Origin: Paenibacillus sp. MMS18-CY102
GTDB lineage: Bacteria; Bacillota; Bacilli; Paenibacillales; Paenibacillaceae
Direction of reading: 5' to 3'
DNA: 64,000 nt
NCBI RefSeq assembly: GCF_009789195.1
Contig: NZ_WSTC01000004.1
Location: forward strand, 124,001 to 188,000
The translations under genes were made by a program, and so were the position numbers. Position 1 is the stretch's first letter, and the number at the start of each line of letters is the position of its first letter. The notes under the pieces are model-generated. The model did not search any database and was not told where the DNA came from. It saw nothing but the letters and a program-made list of their open reading frames with translations. Positions 18,832 to 27,896 of the stretch are shown here, piece by piece.

Positions 18832-19987
18832 CGGGGATCGGTTCCCTTCCAGCTGCCTCTTGCAGCAGCTCCTCTGTATATGCCTTAAACGCCGTTACAA
18901 ATCGTTCCGTAGAGAACCGCTTAGCATTGTCCAAACACGCTTGCGAGCTAATGCGCGACGCATGCTGCTCGAACCGCCGTACACCTTCTACGAGCGAGGC
19001 AACCGTCTGCTCCTTGAAAAACACGCCTGTCGGCTGCACTGCCGCATCCTCATCCGCTGCCGCTATATCGATCACGGTCTCCAGCGCGCCGCCCTTGCCG
19101 AAGGCGATGACCGGCGTTCCAGCCGCTTGCGCTTCGACTACCGAGATGCCGAAATCTTCCTCCGCTGCGAATACGAAAGCACGCGCATGCTTGAGCAAGC
19201 TGCGCACATTTTCTTGCGGCTGATAGCCGAGCAGCTCGACGTTGGCCGTCGCTTTGGCCTTAATTTTGTTAAAATCCGGCCCGTCGCCGACAACGATCAG
19301 CTTCTTGTCTGGCATCGTAGCGAATGCTTCGACGATTAGGTCCATCTTCTTGTACGGCACCATCCGCGAAAGCGTAATATAATAGTCCTGCTTGTCCTCC
19401 GAGTACTCAAACCCTTCAATATCGACAGGCGGATAAATAACCTTCGACTCACGCCGATACACCTTCCAAATCCGGTTGGCAATGAAATTGGAGTTCGCCA
19501 TAAAATAGTCCACGCCGTTCGACGTCCGGTAATCCCACATTCGGATACGGTGGAGCATCCACTTTGCCATGAACCCTTTGAGCCCTCGTTCCAATCGGCT
19601 CTCCTTCAAGTATTGATGCTGTAAATCCCAAGCGTAACGCATAGGGGAATGCACGTAGGACACATGCAATTGGTGCGGGCCCGTGACAATGCCTTTGGCC
19701 ACCGCATAGGAGCTGGAGATGATGAGGTCATACTTGGACATATCAAATTGCTCAATTGCCAGAGGCATAAGCGGAAGCAGCTTGCGGTAAATTCGTTTAG
19801 CGAATGGAATGTCTTGAATGAAGGAGACGTTCGTCTTCTTGTTCAGAATGAAGCCCCTCTTATTTTCTGGCAGAAAATCGACCAGGGAATACAGGTCCGC
19901 GTCCGGGTAGAGCAGCAAAATCTGTTCCAACACTTTCTCCGCGCCTGCGTAGGTTACGAGCCAATCATGTACGACTGCAACTTTCAA
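18788..19987 (-). CDS. GT4 family glycosyltransferase, mannosyltransferase-like
   Basis: 399 residues. MKVAVVHDWLVTYAGAEKVLEQIL at the start; SYVHSPMRYAWDLQHQYL near residue 110 is a motif shared by WbaZ-type GDP-mannose-using enzymes; YYITLSRMVPYKKMDLIVEAF begins the donor domain; FAAEEDFGISVVEAQAAGTPVIAFGKGGALETV is the E-x7-E region. ManC in the same operon supplies GDP-mannose, consistent with the guess. The 3' end overlaps the flippase gene by 44 bases. Confidence 0.86.
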   Translation of the reverse strand: MKVAVVHDWLVTYAGAEKVLEQILLLYPDADLYSLVDFLPENKRGFILNKKTNVSFIQDIPFAKRIYRKLLPLMPLAIEQFDMSKYDLIISSSYAVAKGIVTGPHQLHVSYVHSPMRYAWDLQHQYLKESRLERGLKGFMAKWMLHRIRMWDYRTSNGVDYFMANSNFIANRIWKVYRRESKVIYPPVDIEGFEYSEDKQDYYITLSRMVPYKKMDLIVEAFATMPDKKLIVVGDGPDFNKIKAKATANVELLGYQPQENVRSLLKHARAFVFAAEEDFGISVVEAQAAGTPVIAFGKGGALETVIDIAAADEDAAVQPTGVFFKEQTVASLVEGVRRFEQHASRISSQACLDNAKRFSTERFVTAFKAYTEELLQEAAGREPIPVEAKYNNRRNPDFS

Positions 19988-20015
19988 TGTTGTTCACCCT
20001 TCTCATCTGTTCTTC

Positions 20016-20729
20016 TTAGTAGGCATTCTTCGAACCGAACAACACTGCAAACGTACGCAGCACAATCCAGCAATCCAGCCATATGCTCCGCCGCTTAATA
20101 TACGACAGGTCGAGCTCTACCATCTGGTCGAAGGTTAGCCCATTGCGCCCGCTTACTTGCCATAAGCCTGTACAGCCCGGCGTCACAGCCAAGCGCTGTT
20201 TGTCATAGTCCGTGTAGGTCTCAACCTCACGAGGCAGCGGAGGGCGCGGCCCGACAAGGCTCATATCGCCACGCAGCACGTTGAGCAACTGTGGAAGCTC
20301 ATCGAGGCTCGTTTTGCGAATAAAGCGGCCGATACGGGTAATTCGCGGGTCCTGCTTCATTTTGAACATGGAGCCCTTAATCTCGTTCTGCCCGAGCAAA
20401 TGGTCAAGCTGCTTCTCTGCATCTGTTATCATCGAGCGGAACTTATACATTCGGAATTCCTTCCCATCCTTGCCGACTCGTGTCTGGTGGAAGAATACCG
20501 GACCCCTCACATCTTCTAGCTTAATTAGAACGGCAAGCAAGAAGAATGTGGGGAACAGCACCAGAAGGCCAAGCGACGCACCTAGCAGGTCCATCGTCCG
20601 CTTCATTGCCAGATATAGGACCTTTGCGCTTGCTTTGCCAACAGTCGCGGCCGCGCTTCGCGTTCCCGGCAAACTCTCGTCTGTCACAGCCGCGGCTAGA
20701 TCCCCCTCATTATGGCTGACTATTGTCAT
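20016..20729 (-). CDS. Initiating undecaprenyl-phosphate sugar-1-phosphate transferase
   Basis: 237 residues from the ATG at 20729 (GGGAG upstream; a TTG five codons earlier overlaps that site). One membrane segment follows KRTMDLLGASLGLLVLFPTFFLLAVLIKLED. The cytosolic catalytic core contains MYKFRSM, the KTSLDELPQLLNVLRGDMSLVGPRPPLPREV block and TGLWQVSGRN, all signatures of bacterial sugar transferases (WbaP/PglC-type monotopic core). It loads the first sugar phosphate onto undecaprenyl phosphate and so starts each repeat unit. It lies 28 bp upstream of the first GT4 gene; a terminator separates it from galU. Confidence 0.92.
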   Translation of the reverse strand: MTIVSHNEGDLAAAVTDESLPGTRSAAATVGKASAKVLYLAMKRTMDLLGASLGLLVLFPTFFLLAVLIKLEDVRGPVFFHQTRVGKDGKEFRMYKFRSMITDAEKQLDHLLGQNEIKGSMFKMKQDPRITRIGRFIRKTSLDELPQLLNVLRGDMSLVGPRPPLPREVETYTDYDKQRLAVTPGCTGLWQVSGRNGLTFDQMVELDLSYIKRRSIWLDCWIVLRTFAVLFGSKNAY

Positions 20730-20762
20730 CTCTCGTTCTCCCAACTGCTTTGTCTATTTAGC

Positions 20763-20812
20763 AAAAAACGGGCTATCCTTTTCTGCAAAATAGTAGAAAA
20801 GCATAGCCCGTT
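20763..20812 (-). terminator. Rho-independent terminator after galU
   Basis: On the minus strand, AACGGGCTAT-G-CTTTTCT pairs with AGAAAAG-G-ATAGCCCGTT, followed by T6. It lies between galU and the sugar transferase gene, so part of the exopolysaccharide operon probably has its own promoter just downstream. Confidence 0.85.
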
Positions 20813-20871
20813 CTTCGTCATTCCGAACAAGCGTGGTGTCATCCCTGCTGTAATTCCCGTATGCTACAAAC

Positions 20872-21762
20872 CTACTTGCCTGATGTTATGCCGTATTGTT
20901 TCAGCAGCCGCTCCATCGTCTGGATTGCCTGCCCCCGCAGATTGGCGTCCCGCATTGCAAACTCTAGTGTCGTCTCGATAAATCCGCCCAAGTCACCGAC
21001 ATCGTACCGCGTGCCCTCGTAGGCGTATGCATACACCTGACGCAGCTCATTCAACGATTGAATCGCGTCCGTCAACTGGATTTCACCGCCGACACCGCGT
21101 TCTTGGCGCTCAAGCAACTCGAAGATTTCCGATGTCAAAATATAACGGCCCATAATTGCCAAATTCGATGGCGCTTGGCCAAGCGGCGGCTTCTCTACAA
21201 GACGCTCCACCTGGTACAGCGGCCCTTCCTCGTTCCGCGCTTTCACGATCCCGTACCGATTCGTCTCCTCATCAGGCACATGCTTCACTGCGATAACCGG
21301 GCTTTGCACCTTCTCATAAGTATCGATCAGCTGGCGTATGCAAGGAACCTCCGCCTGCACAATATCATCACCCAACAGCACGGCAAACGGCTCATCGCCG
21401 AAAAATTTGCGTGCAACCCAGATCGCATGCCCGAGCCCAAGCGGCTCTTTTTGCCGAATGTAGTGGATATCCGCCATGCGCGAGGAGCACTGTACCCGCT
21501 TCAACAGATCCAGCTTCCCTTGCGTCCGTAACATCTCTTCAAGCTCGAATGCGTTGTCAAAATGGTCCTCGATCGCCCGCTTGTGCTTGCCTGTCACAAT
21601 AATAATATCCTCGATGCCAGCGGCGACCGCTTCCTCGACAATATATTGAATCGTTGGCTTTGTTAGAATCGGAAGCATTTCCTTCGGCATCGCCTTAGTG
21701 GCGGGAAGGAAGCGGGTTCCCAACCCCGCTGCTGGAATAAGTGCTTTACGAATCGTTTTCAT
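20872..21762 (-). CDS. galU: UTP-glucose-1-phosphate uridylyltransferase
   Basis: 296 residues, the usual length. N-terminal nucleotidyltransferase motif [19 protein letters not shown] at residues 14-32; VLLGDDIV is the metal-binding segment and [19 protein letters not shown] the sugar-binding region. Makes UDP-glucose, the substrate for Ugd and for glucosyl transfers. On the same strand as the exopolysaccharide genes but followed by a strong terminator. B. subtilis GtaB is equivalent. Confidence 0.95.
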   Translation of the reverse strand: MKTIRKALIPAAGLGTRFLPATKAMPKEMLPILTKPTIQYIVEEAVAAGIEDIIIVTGKHKRAIEDHFDNAFELEEMLRTQGKLDLLKRVQCSSRMADIHYIRQKEPLGLGHAIWVARKFFGDEPFAVLLGDDIVQAEVPCIRQLIDTYEKVQSPVIAVKHVPDEETNRYGIVKARNEEGPLYQVERLVEKPPLGQAPSNLAIMGRYILTSEIFELLERQERGVGGEIQLTDAIQSLNELRQVYAYAYEGTRYDVGDLGGFIETTLEFAMRDANLRGQAIQTMERLLKQYGITSGK

Positions 21763-21791
21763 TAATTACACCCTTTCTTATTGGCCATCAT

Positions 21792-22439
21792 TTACGTTCC
21801 TTCTATTTCACTAGCGAGAAACCGCCGATAAGCCCCAGGTGTATTAACATTTATGAAGGCAGCCTCTTCTGAAGCGCCTTGCGGTTCCACGAAAATGCAT
21901 TGCAAATCGTCTAGCAGCCCCATCATCCTATAGCGTCCTGCCGACAGGTGCGCTACAAGAGCGGGGAGTGCGCGCGTATGATACAGCGCGTGAAACGGCT
22001 GGCGCAAGGCGCCAACGAAAGCTGCCGCTTCTTCATTCGCAGAGCCGATCTGTGCAGCTAGCCTCGCTACATAAGCAGCAGATAGATTCGGCATATCGCA
22101 AGCGATAACGAAAGCATAGCCAGCATCGCCGCCATTCAAGTTGGCTGTTAACGCTGCATGCAGTCCCGCCATAGGGCCACAATCAGGGTATGCATCGTTA
22201 ACGAATCGAATGCGCCCTCCTTCAATATCCAATGCCGAAAGCTCACCACGGTATGCCTCCGCCCGTTCCTCGCTTCCAGCTGCAACCGTAACTTGCAGGC
22301 CCAGCGCTCGCAGCTCCATCGTTAGCTTCGCAAGAAGAGAACGGCCACCGATGGGCAATAGCGCCTTATCCTCTCCCATTCGCGTGCTTTTGCCGCCTGC
22401 AAGCACAATTGCTTCGGATAGCCGAAAGTTTGGTTCCAT
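21792..22439 (-). CDS. mobA: Molybdenum cofactor guanylyltransferase
   Basis: 215 residues from the ATG at 22439, which has AAGGGGGG upstream; longer in-frame extensions lack a site. [23 protein letters not shown] at residues 8-30 is the GTP-binding loop of Mob[11 protein letters not shown] is the Mg-binding segment and NVNTPGAY the C-terminal family motif. It links GMP to molybdopterin to give the bis-MGD cofactor. It ends 29 bp before galU but is functionally unrelated to exopolysaccharide synthesis. Divergent from rocD. Confidence 0.87.
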   Translation of the reverse strand: MEPNFRLSEAIVLAGGKSTRMGEDKALLPIGGRSLLAKLTMELRALGLQVTVAAGSEERAEAYRGELSALDIEGGRIRFVNDAYPDCGPMAGLHAALTANLNGGDAGYAFVIACDMPNLSAAYVARLAAQIGSANEEAAAFVGALRQPFHALYHTRALPALVAHLSAGRYRMMGLLDDLQCIFVEPQGASEEAAFINVNTPGAYRRFLASEIEGT

Positions 22440-22548
22440 CACTGTCCCCCCTTCTTGTTCTTGTTCTTGTCTGCTGCTATGCACATATCCTAATCCGCCC
22501 ATCGCATACACTCTTAAGAAATGGAACTTCCAAGAGGAGATGATCCGC

Positions 22549-23751
22549 ATGGCTCAACAGCCATCCGCTACCGACCGGCTGCTCGCTCAAGTGCTGCCAC
22601 TGGAAGCCCGCAATTATAACCCGCTTCCAATCGTCATCGCCGAAGGCAATGGCGTCTGGGTGACCGATGCGGACGGCAATCGGTATATGGATATGCTGAG
22701 TGCCTATTCGGCGCTAAATGCCGGCCATCGCCACCCCCGCCTCATTCGGGCACTGCTGGATCAAGCGATGCGGGTGACGCTCACCTCCCGCGCCTTCTAC
22801 AACGAGCCGTATGTGCGGCTTTGCGCCAAGCTTACCGCCTATACCGGCAAGGAAGCGATCCTCCCGATGAATTCTGGTGCTGAAGCGATTGAAACCGCTG
22901 TGAAGGCCAGCCGGCGCTGGGGATACAGGCAGAAGGGCATTCCTGCAGAACAGGCAGAAATCATCGTTTGTGAGGGGAACTTCCACGGGCGAACCGTGAC
23001 GGCCACTTCATTCTCCACTACGGAAGCTTACCGCAGTGATTTCGGGCCGTTCACGCCCGGCTTTCGAATCATCCCTTACGGCGACATCGAGGCATTGGAG
23101 CAAGCCATCACGCCCAATACTGCCGCTTTCCTGGTAGAGCCGATTCAAGGGGAGGCCGGCATTATTGTCCCGCCCGAAGATTATCTCGCGGCTGCCGCAG
23201 CAGTATGCCGCAAGCACAATGTGTTGTTTATCGCCGACGAGATCCAGACGGGCTTTGGCCGAACAGGCAAACGGTTCGCTTGCGACCACTATGGGGTTGT
23301 ACCTGATATGTATGTGCTGGGGAAAGCGCTCGGCGGCGGCATTTTGCCGGTATCGGCAATCGCCGCCAACCGCAGCATTCTAGATATATTCGAGCCAGGC
23401 TCGCACGGCTCAACCTTCGGCGGCAATGCACTGGCTTGCGCCGTTGCTGCCGAAGCGATCGCCGTCATCGAGGAGGAACAGCTTGCTAGCCGTTCCGCCG
23501 CGCTTGGCGCGAGGCTGCTGGAAGCGATGGGCAGCATCAACCATCCTCTGATCCGGGATGTCCGGGGAATCGGTTTGTTCATCGGCATCGAACTGGCGGT
23601 GCCTGCCCGGCCTTATTGCGAACGGCTCATGTCGCTTGGGCTGTTATGCAAGGAAACGCATGAGCATACGATTCGCCTTGCGCCGCCATTGACAATCTCG
23701 GCCCAAGAGCTGGAGTGGGCGATCAAGCGCATCGAAGCGCTCTTCGTCTAG
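22549..23751 (+). CDS. rocD: Ornithine aminotransferase
   Basis: 400 residues. The ATG at 22549 lies nine bases after GAGGAG; a start three codons earlier would be too close. Class III PLP aminotransferase: [56 protein letters not shown] and VLGKALGGG (the PLP lysine) are all present. Converts ornithine and 2-oxoglutarate to glutamate semialdehyde and glutamate in arginine/proline metabolism. It is the only plus-strand gene inside the 9.6-25.3 kb cluster, facing the cpsD gene tail to tail. Confidence 0.92.
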   Translation: MAQQPSATDRLLAQVLPLEARNYNPLPIVIAEGNGVWVTDADGNRYMDMLSAYSALNAGHRHPRLIRALLDQAMRVTLTSRAFYNEPYVRLCAKLTAYTGKEAILPMNSGAEAIETAVKASRRWGYRQKGIPAEQAEIIVCEGNFHGRTVTATSFSTTEAYRSDFGPFTPGFRIIPYGDIEALEQAITPNTAAFLVEPIQGEAGIIVPPEDYLAAAAAVCRKHNVLFIADEIQTGFGRTGKRFACDHYGVVPDMYVLGKALGGGILPVSAIAANRSILDIFEPGSHGSTFGGNALACAVAAEAIAVIEEEQLASRSAALGARLLEAMGSINHPLIRDVRGIGLFIGIELAVPARPYCERLMSLGLLCKETHEHTIRLAPPLTISAQELEWAIKRIEALFV

Positions 23752-23836
23752 CCTTCACACTTTCAAACGACTAGCGACACAGCCTTGCTTGCCGCTTGCA
23801 GCAGCAAGCAGCACCTGCGACAAGCGAGGCACCACC

Positions 23837-24511
23837 TCAGCTAAGGCTGTATCGCTTAGGAACTTTCTTGCGCCGGCTGTGGGCCAGCACAGTGCCCAGC
23901 ACTGCAACCCCCGCTGTCTCCAGCATGCCCTTCGCCCGCAACGCATCCTCTTCCTTCACCACGCCGCTTCGCAAAACAAGCAGTGCACCGTCACACACAC
24001 CCGCCAACAATTGGGCAGCGGCAGAGGACAGCATGGGCGGCATATCCATCAGCACGACGTCGTACTCGCCTTTCCATTGCCCGAATAAAGCGTGCAGCTC
24101 CCCTGCGCCTGCGGCAACGGGATCAATTGCCCCAACCGGCTGCAGTCCAGACGCCACAATGCTCAAATTCGGCAACACTTCCTGCTGCACGGCTTCAGCC
24201 GCTTCGCTCGTATAAGACAGCAAGGAGCTTAGCCCTATTCGATTGCTGATGCCAAACAGCTTATGAACAATCGGCTCTCTCAGGTCGCCATCTACGAGCA
24301 GCGTCCGCCGTCCCGCTTGCGCATACGTGATCGCTAGATTTGCAGCCGTTTCGGTAACGCCGCTGCCCCTATGAGGCGCAACTATGGCGATAACCGTAAT
24401 GTCTTTGCCTGAAGCTGCGTAATCTAATTGCGTGCGCAACGACAAATAGAGATCCACATACGAGGATTCCAGGCCGCCGAGCATTAATAGCTTATTTCTC
24501 CAACGGGACAT
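23837..24511 (-). CDS. CpsD/YwqD-like tyrosine kinase homologue with degenerate Walker A
   Basis: 224 residues from the ATG at 24511 (GGGGGAGA upstream). The fold order of a BY-kinase is clear: P-loop region at about 42-56, Walker A' TLLVDGDLREP near 74, Walker B DVVLMDMPP near 150. The P-loop reads APHRGSGVTETAANLA, with valine where the invariant lysine of GKST should be. The C-terminal tyrosine cluster is reduced to one tyrosine (KRYSLS). Known homologues phosphorylate themselves and control exopolysaccharide length with a CpsC partner. ATP hydrolysis here is doubtful; it may be a pseudokinase that still binds CpsC. Its start overlaps cpsC by 20 bases. Confidence 0.85.
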   Translation of the reverse strand: MSRWRNKLLMLGGLESSYVDLYLSLRTQLDYAASGKDITVIAIVAPHRGSGVTETAANLAITYAQAGRRTLLVDGDLREPIVHKLFGISNRIGLSSLLSYTSEAAEAVQQEVLPNLSIVASGLQPVGAIDPVAAGAGELHALFGQWKGEYDVVLMDMPPMLSSAAAQLLAGVCDGALLVLRSGVVKEEDALRAKGMLETAGVAVLGTVLAHSRRKKVPKRYSLS

Positions 24512-25268
24512 CCCGGCTCTCCCCCGTTCTCCTGCGATGCAGCATGTTCGCTTTCCGTCCGCCCATCCGCTTATTGCCCTCCATGAATAAAGGCAGTTCA
24601 ATTAGCGTTGGCAGCTGCAGCACACGTTGCACATCCCGCTCACTGCGAATTGACCGATCCAAGTAAGCTAACAGCACACACACGCCTGTGCCCAGCATTG
24701 ACGATACAATAAAGGCAATCACAACTAACATCTTCAGCTGCATGCCTACAGGAGCCGGTTGGTCCGCAGGCACCGGATTCGCTTCATACAACAAATCCAC
24801 GTTGCTTATGCGGAACACGCGTTTCGACTCGGCAAGGAACACTTCCGACACCGCATTGGCGATCTGAGCTGCGCGGCTATACGACGCATCCTGGGCAACA
24901 ATTGTGAGCAACTGCGAATTAAGGCCGGCATTCACCTTAATTCGGCCTGCAATTTCACCCGGACGAAGGCCTAACTCGGGATGCTCTTCTGCAACCTTGT
25001 CCATGACAACCGGCGTCCGAATAAATTCCTTGTACGTATCGATCATTTTCAGATTCGCTTCAATCGCATCAATCTCGGAAGCAAGCGCCGAAGAATCGTC
25101 AACCGAATGGCGGATGACTAGCTTCGCGTTAGCTTCGTAAGCCGGCTTTTGCATGAATTGGCCGTAGCCAATCGCGACACTTACACCGCATACGACCATC
25201 ACGATAATGATCCACAATCGATGACGCAAAATGCGCCAATAATCAAGCAGCTCGAGCTCTTCCGGCAC
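24492..25268 (-). CDS. Wzz/CpsC-like polysaccharide chain-length regulator and kinase activator
   Basis: 258 residues from a GTG preceded by GAGGG. Two membrane segments (LWIIIVMVVCGVSVAIGYG near residue 20 and MLVVIAFIVSSMLGTGVCVLLAYLD near 190) bracket an extracytoplasmic domain, the PCP-2 layout of CpsC/YwqC. ELELLDYWRILRHR is the typical N-terminal motif. Its cytosolic tail should contact the CpsD homologue, whose gene overlaps it by 20 bases. Probably the first gene of the exopolysaccharide transcription unit; the 240-bp gap upstream holds only the glnS terminator and AT-rich sequence where a promoter is likely. Confidence 0.87.
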   Translation of the reverse strand: MPEELELLDYWRILRHRLWIIIVMVVCGVSVAIGYGQFMQKPAYEANAKLVIRHSVDDSSALASEIDAIEANLKMIDTYKEFIRTPVVMDKVAEEHPELGLRPGEIAGRIKVNAGLNSQLLTIVAQDASYSRAAQIANAVSEVFLAESKRVFRISNVDLLYEANPVPADQPAPVGMQLKMLVVIAFIVSSMLGTGVCVLLAYLDRSIRSERDVQRVLQLPTLIELPLFMEGNKRMGGRKANMLHRRRTGESRDVPLEK

Positions 25269-25444
25269 TAGTGTTGTCCCTCATTCCCCATCATCAGCTG
25301 TCGACACCAATTCTGACCATTATTAGTAGAATTAAGAGGTAAATTGACACATATTGTCGATCTTACGAATATGAGCCTATTTTATCATTGCAAAATTTAC
25401 ATCGTCAATCCCATCGAAACCGCTTTCCTTGCCTTTTCTTTTCA

Positions 25445-25492
25445 ATAAAAAAAGCTGGAATCATCGTACGATTACGCACTATGATTCCAGCC
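25445..25492 (-). terminator. Rho-independent terminator after glnS
   Basis: Minus strand GGCTGGAATCAT pairs with ATGATTCCAGC across a 19-base loop, followed by T7. Separates glnS from the exopolysaccharide operon. Confidence 0.88.
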
Positions 25493-25508
25493 TCGAAATG
25501 CTATAATA

Positions 25509-27173
25509 TTACGCTTTGCTTGGATCAAACGAGCTCTTAAGCGACACGATCCGATTGAATGCCAGCTTACCGGCATCCGACAGCTTCGGATCGACATTGA
25601 AGTAGCCGTGGCGGAAAAATTGGAACTTATCTTGCCCCGCCGCATCAGCCATCCCTTGCTCCACGAACCCTTGCAGCACCTCAAGCGAATTCGGATTGAT
25701 CCGCTCTAGGAAAGGCTTATCCGCGTTGTTCTCGCCATCGATGAGCAGCGGCTCGAATTGGCGGAATTCTGCCGCCTTCGCTTGCGTTGCCTCCACCCAA
25801 TGGATCGTCCCTTTAACCTTGCGTCCCGTGAAGCCAGAGCCGCTCTTCGTCTCCGGGTCGTACGTGCAGCGCAGCTCAATCACTTGCCCTGCCTCGTCCT
25901 TGATTACTTCTTCGCATTTTACGAAGTAAGCATGTTTCAAGCGCACCTCGTTGCCAGGGAATAGGCGGTGGTATTTTGCCGGCGGGTCCTCCATGAAGTC
26001 GTCTTGCTCGATGTAAATCTCGCGGGAGAACGGAATAAGGCGCGTGCCCATCCCTTCGTTCTCAGCGTTATTCTCCGCTTCGAGCTGTTCAACTTGCCCT
26101 TCCGGGTAGTTCGTAATAACGACCTTCAGCGGGCGTACAACAGCCATAGAGCGCAGCGTCTTGAGCTTCAAGTCTTCCCGGATAAAATGCTCCAGCATCC
26201 GCTCGTCGACCAAGCTGTTCGCACGGGCAACACCGATCTCGCGGCAGAATGCGCGAAGCGCCTCAGCCGTAAATCCGCGGCGGCGAAGGCCGCTGATCGT
26301 CGGCATGCGCGGGTCGTCCCAGCCGTCCACAACGCCTTCATCGACGAGCGATTTCAGATATCTTTTGCTCATAATTGTATTCGTAATGTTCAGGCGCGCG
26401 AATTCGTATTGATGAGGCGTAGCCGCCATCTCACATTCTGCAATCGTCCAATCATACAACGGGCGGTGATCCTCGAACTCCAGCGTACAGATCGAGTGCG
26501 TTACGCCCTCAATCGCATCGCCTAGTGGATGCGCATAGTCATACATCGGATAGATGCACCATGCGTCGCCCGTCCGGTGATGGTGCGCATGCGCAATCCG
26601 GTACAGCACGGGGTCGCGGAAATTCATGTTCGGCGAAGCCATGTCGATCTTCGCGCGAAGCACGCGCTCTCCGTCCTTGAACTCGCCTGCACGCATACGT
26701 GCGAACAGATCGAGGTTCTCCTCTACGCTGCGATTGCGGTATGGGCTCTCTTGGCCTGGCTCCGTCAGCGTGCCGCGCGTCTCGCGCATTTGCTCAGCGG
26801 ACAAGTCGCATACATAAGCTTTGCCCTTCTTGATGAGAAGCACTGCACGTTCATACATTTCTTCAAAATAATCCGATGCGAAGCGAAGCTCGTCCCAGTT
26901 AAAGCCCAACCACTGTACGTCTTCCTTAATTGCATTAACGTATTCTGTATCTTCCTTCAGCGGATTCGTATCGTCGAACCGCAGATTTGTCCGCCCTTTG
27001 AATTCGTCCGCCAGCTCGAAGTTCAGGCAGATCGATTTGGCATGGCCGATATGGAGATAACCGTTCGGCTCCGGCGGGAACCGCGTAACCACTTCGCTAA
27101 CAGCGCCATTCTTCAAATCCTCAACGACGATATTACGGATAAAATTTGAGGATGATGTCTTGTTATTGTCCAT
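25509..27173 (-). CDS. glnS: Glutaminyl-tRNA synthetase
   Basis: 554 residues from the ATG at 27173 (GGAAGG nine bases upstream). Class I signature [17 protein letters not shown] at about residue 34 and the KMSKS-like IMSKRYL near 265; TRFPPEPNG and NLRFDDTNP are typical of GlnRS rather than bacterial GluRS. Charges tRNA-Gln directly. Many Bacillota lack GlnRS and use the transamidation route through GatCAB, so this gene is probably of horizontal origin in the lineage. Single-gene unit with its own terminator. Confidence 0.95.
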   Translation of the reverse strand: MDNNKTSSSNFIRNIVVEDLKNGAVSEVVTRFPPEPNGYLHIGHAKSICLNFELADEFKGRTNLRFDDTNPLKEDTEYVNAIKEDVQWLGFNWDELRFASDYFEEMYERAVLLIKKGKAYVCDLSAEQMRETRGTLTEPGQESPYRNRSVEENLDLFARMRAGEFKDGERVLRAKIDMASPNMNFRDPVLYRIAHAHHHRTGDAWCIYPMYDYAHPLGDAIEGVTHSICTLEFEDHRPLYDWTIAECEMAATPHQYEFARLNITNTIMSKRYLKSLVDEGVVDGWDDPRMPTISGLRRRGFTAEALRAFCREIGVARANSLVDERMLEHFIREDLKLKTLRSMAVVRPLKVVITNYPEGQVEQLEAENNAENEGMGTRLIPFSREIYIEQDDFMEDPPAKYHRLFPGNEVRLKHAYFVKCEEVIKDEAGQVIELRCTYDPETKSGSGFTGRKVKGTIHWVEATQAKAAEFRQFEPLLIDGENNADKPFLERINPNSLEVLQGFVEQGMADAAGQDKFQFFRHGYFNVDPKLSDAGKLAFNRIVSLKSSFDPSKA

Positions 27174-27211
27174 TCCGACCAATCCTTCCTGCGACAAATA
27201 TCTATCCTCTT

Positions 27212-27241
27212 ATAATACACAATTTACTAGGCTTTTATAAA
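27212..27241 (-). promoter_or_regulatory. Candidate glnS promoter
   Basis: Minus-strand TTTATA (-35, four of six matches) and TATTAT (-10) are 18 bases apart, about 40 bases before the glnS start. Moderate match only. Confidence 0.4.
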
Positions 27242-27286
27242 TAGGCTGCATGAAATAATCCAAATTCACAATTGAACGCCATCGCG

Positions 27287-27327
27287 TTGACGCCTTTAAT
27301 TCACATGCATATAATTAGGTTAGCTAA
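27287..27327 (+). promoter_or_regulatory. MarR-operon promoter with TTAGCTAA operator
   Basis: TTGACG (27287-27292) and TATAAT (27310-27315) are separated by exactly 17 bases, a near-consensus sigma-A promoter. The palindrome TTAGCTAA at 27320-27327 covers the expected transcription start and is a plausible site for autorepression by the MarR protein encoded next. Confidence 0.75.
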
Positions 27328-27358
27328 GTAAAATATAAATCGAAGGAGTTGATGCCCT

Positions 27359-27877
27359 TTGTCGGAGCATACGCATACTTCCAGCGAACTCATCCGAGCT
27401 TTCCGACAGCTGCGGAATATGAATTGGACTGGAGTTAAAACAACCAACGACGGCTGTACGCGCAGCGAAATTATGGCCTTATTCCACGTACGCTACATCA
27501 CGCAGCGCTCCAAAACCGGGCTCAAGTCCTCCGATCTCGCCCGTTCGCTGAATGTAACGCTTCCCACCGTAACCCAAATGGCCAACGTCCTAGAAGCACG
27601 AGGGCTCATTGAGCGGCATCGCGACCCTTCCGACCGGCGCGCTGTGCTGCTCAGGTTAACAATTGCAGGCGAACAGATGACTCAGGATGCGGAAGCCACT
27701 ATGCTGCGCACAATCGGTGCCGTCGTCGAGCATCTGGGCATTGAGCGGAGCCAGCAATTGATCGGCCTCTTGGATGACGTGTTCCAATTTTATAGCGATA
27801 ACGGCGCTACTGCCTGCACGCCTGAAAAGCATGAGCCGCCCGCAACTAACCGCAATGGCGGCCCCCTACAAATTTGA
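27359..27877 (+). CDS. MarR family transcriptional regulator of the exporter operon
   Basis: 172 residues from a TTG that follows AAGGAG at about ten bases. Winged helix-turn-helix at about residues 50-115: SSDLARSLNVTLPTVTQMANVLEARGLIERHRDPSDRRAVLLRLT, with the conserved D-x-R-A wing. The long C-terminal tail (CTPEKHEPPATNRNGG) is disordered. It is 19 bp upstream of two ABC exporter genes and behind a palindrome-bearing promoter, so most likely represses its own operon until a drug or metabolite binds. Confidence 0.87.
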   Translation: MSEHTHTSSELIRAFRQLRNMNWTGVKTTNDGCTRSEIMALFHVRYITQRSKTGLKSSDLARSLNVTLPTVTQMANVLEARGLIERHRDPSDRRAVLLRLTIAGEQMTQDAEATMLRTIGAVVEHLGIERSQQLIGLLDDVFQFYSDNGATACTPEKHEPPATNRNGGPLQI

Positions 27878-27896
27878 ATGAGGTGAATGTCAGAAG

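Noticed and set aside
26529-27149. 206-codon plus-strand frame within glnS
   Set aside because: Antisense to conserved GlnRS catalytic motifs.
27174-27358. T-box or other riboswitch upstream of glnS
   Set aside because: The leader is only about 40 bases and has no T-box sequence or antiterminator.
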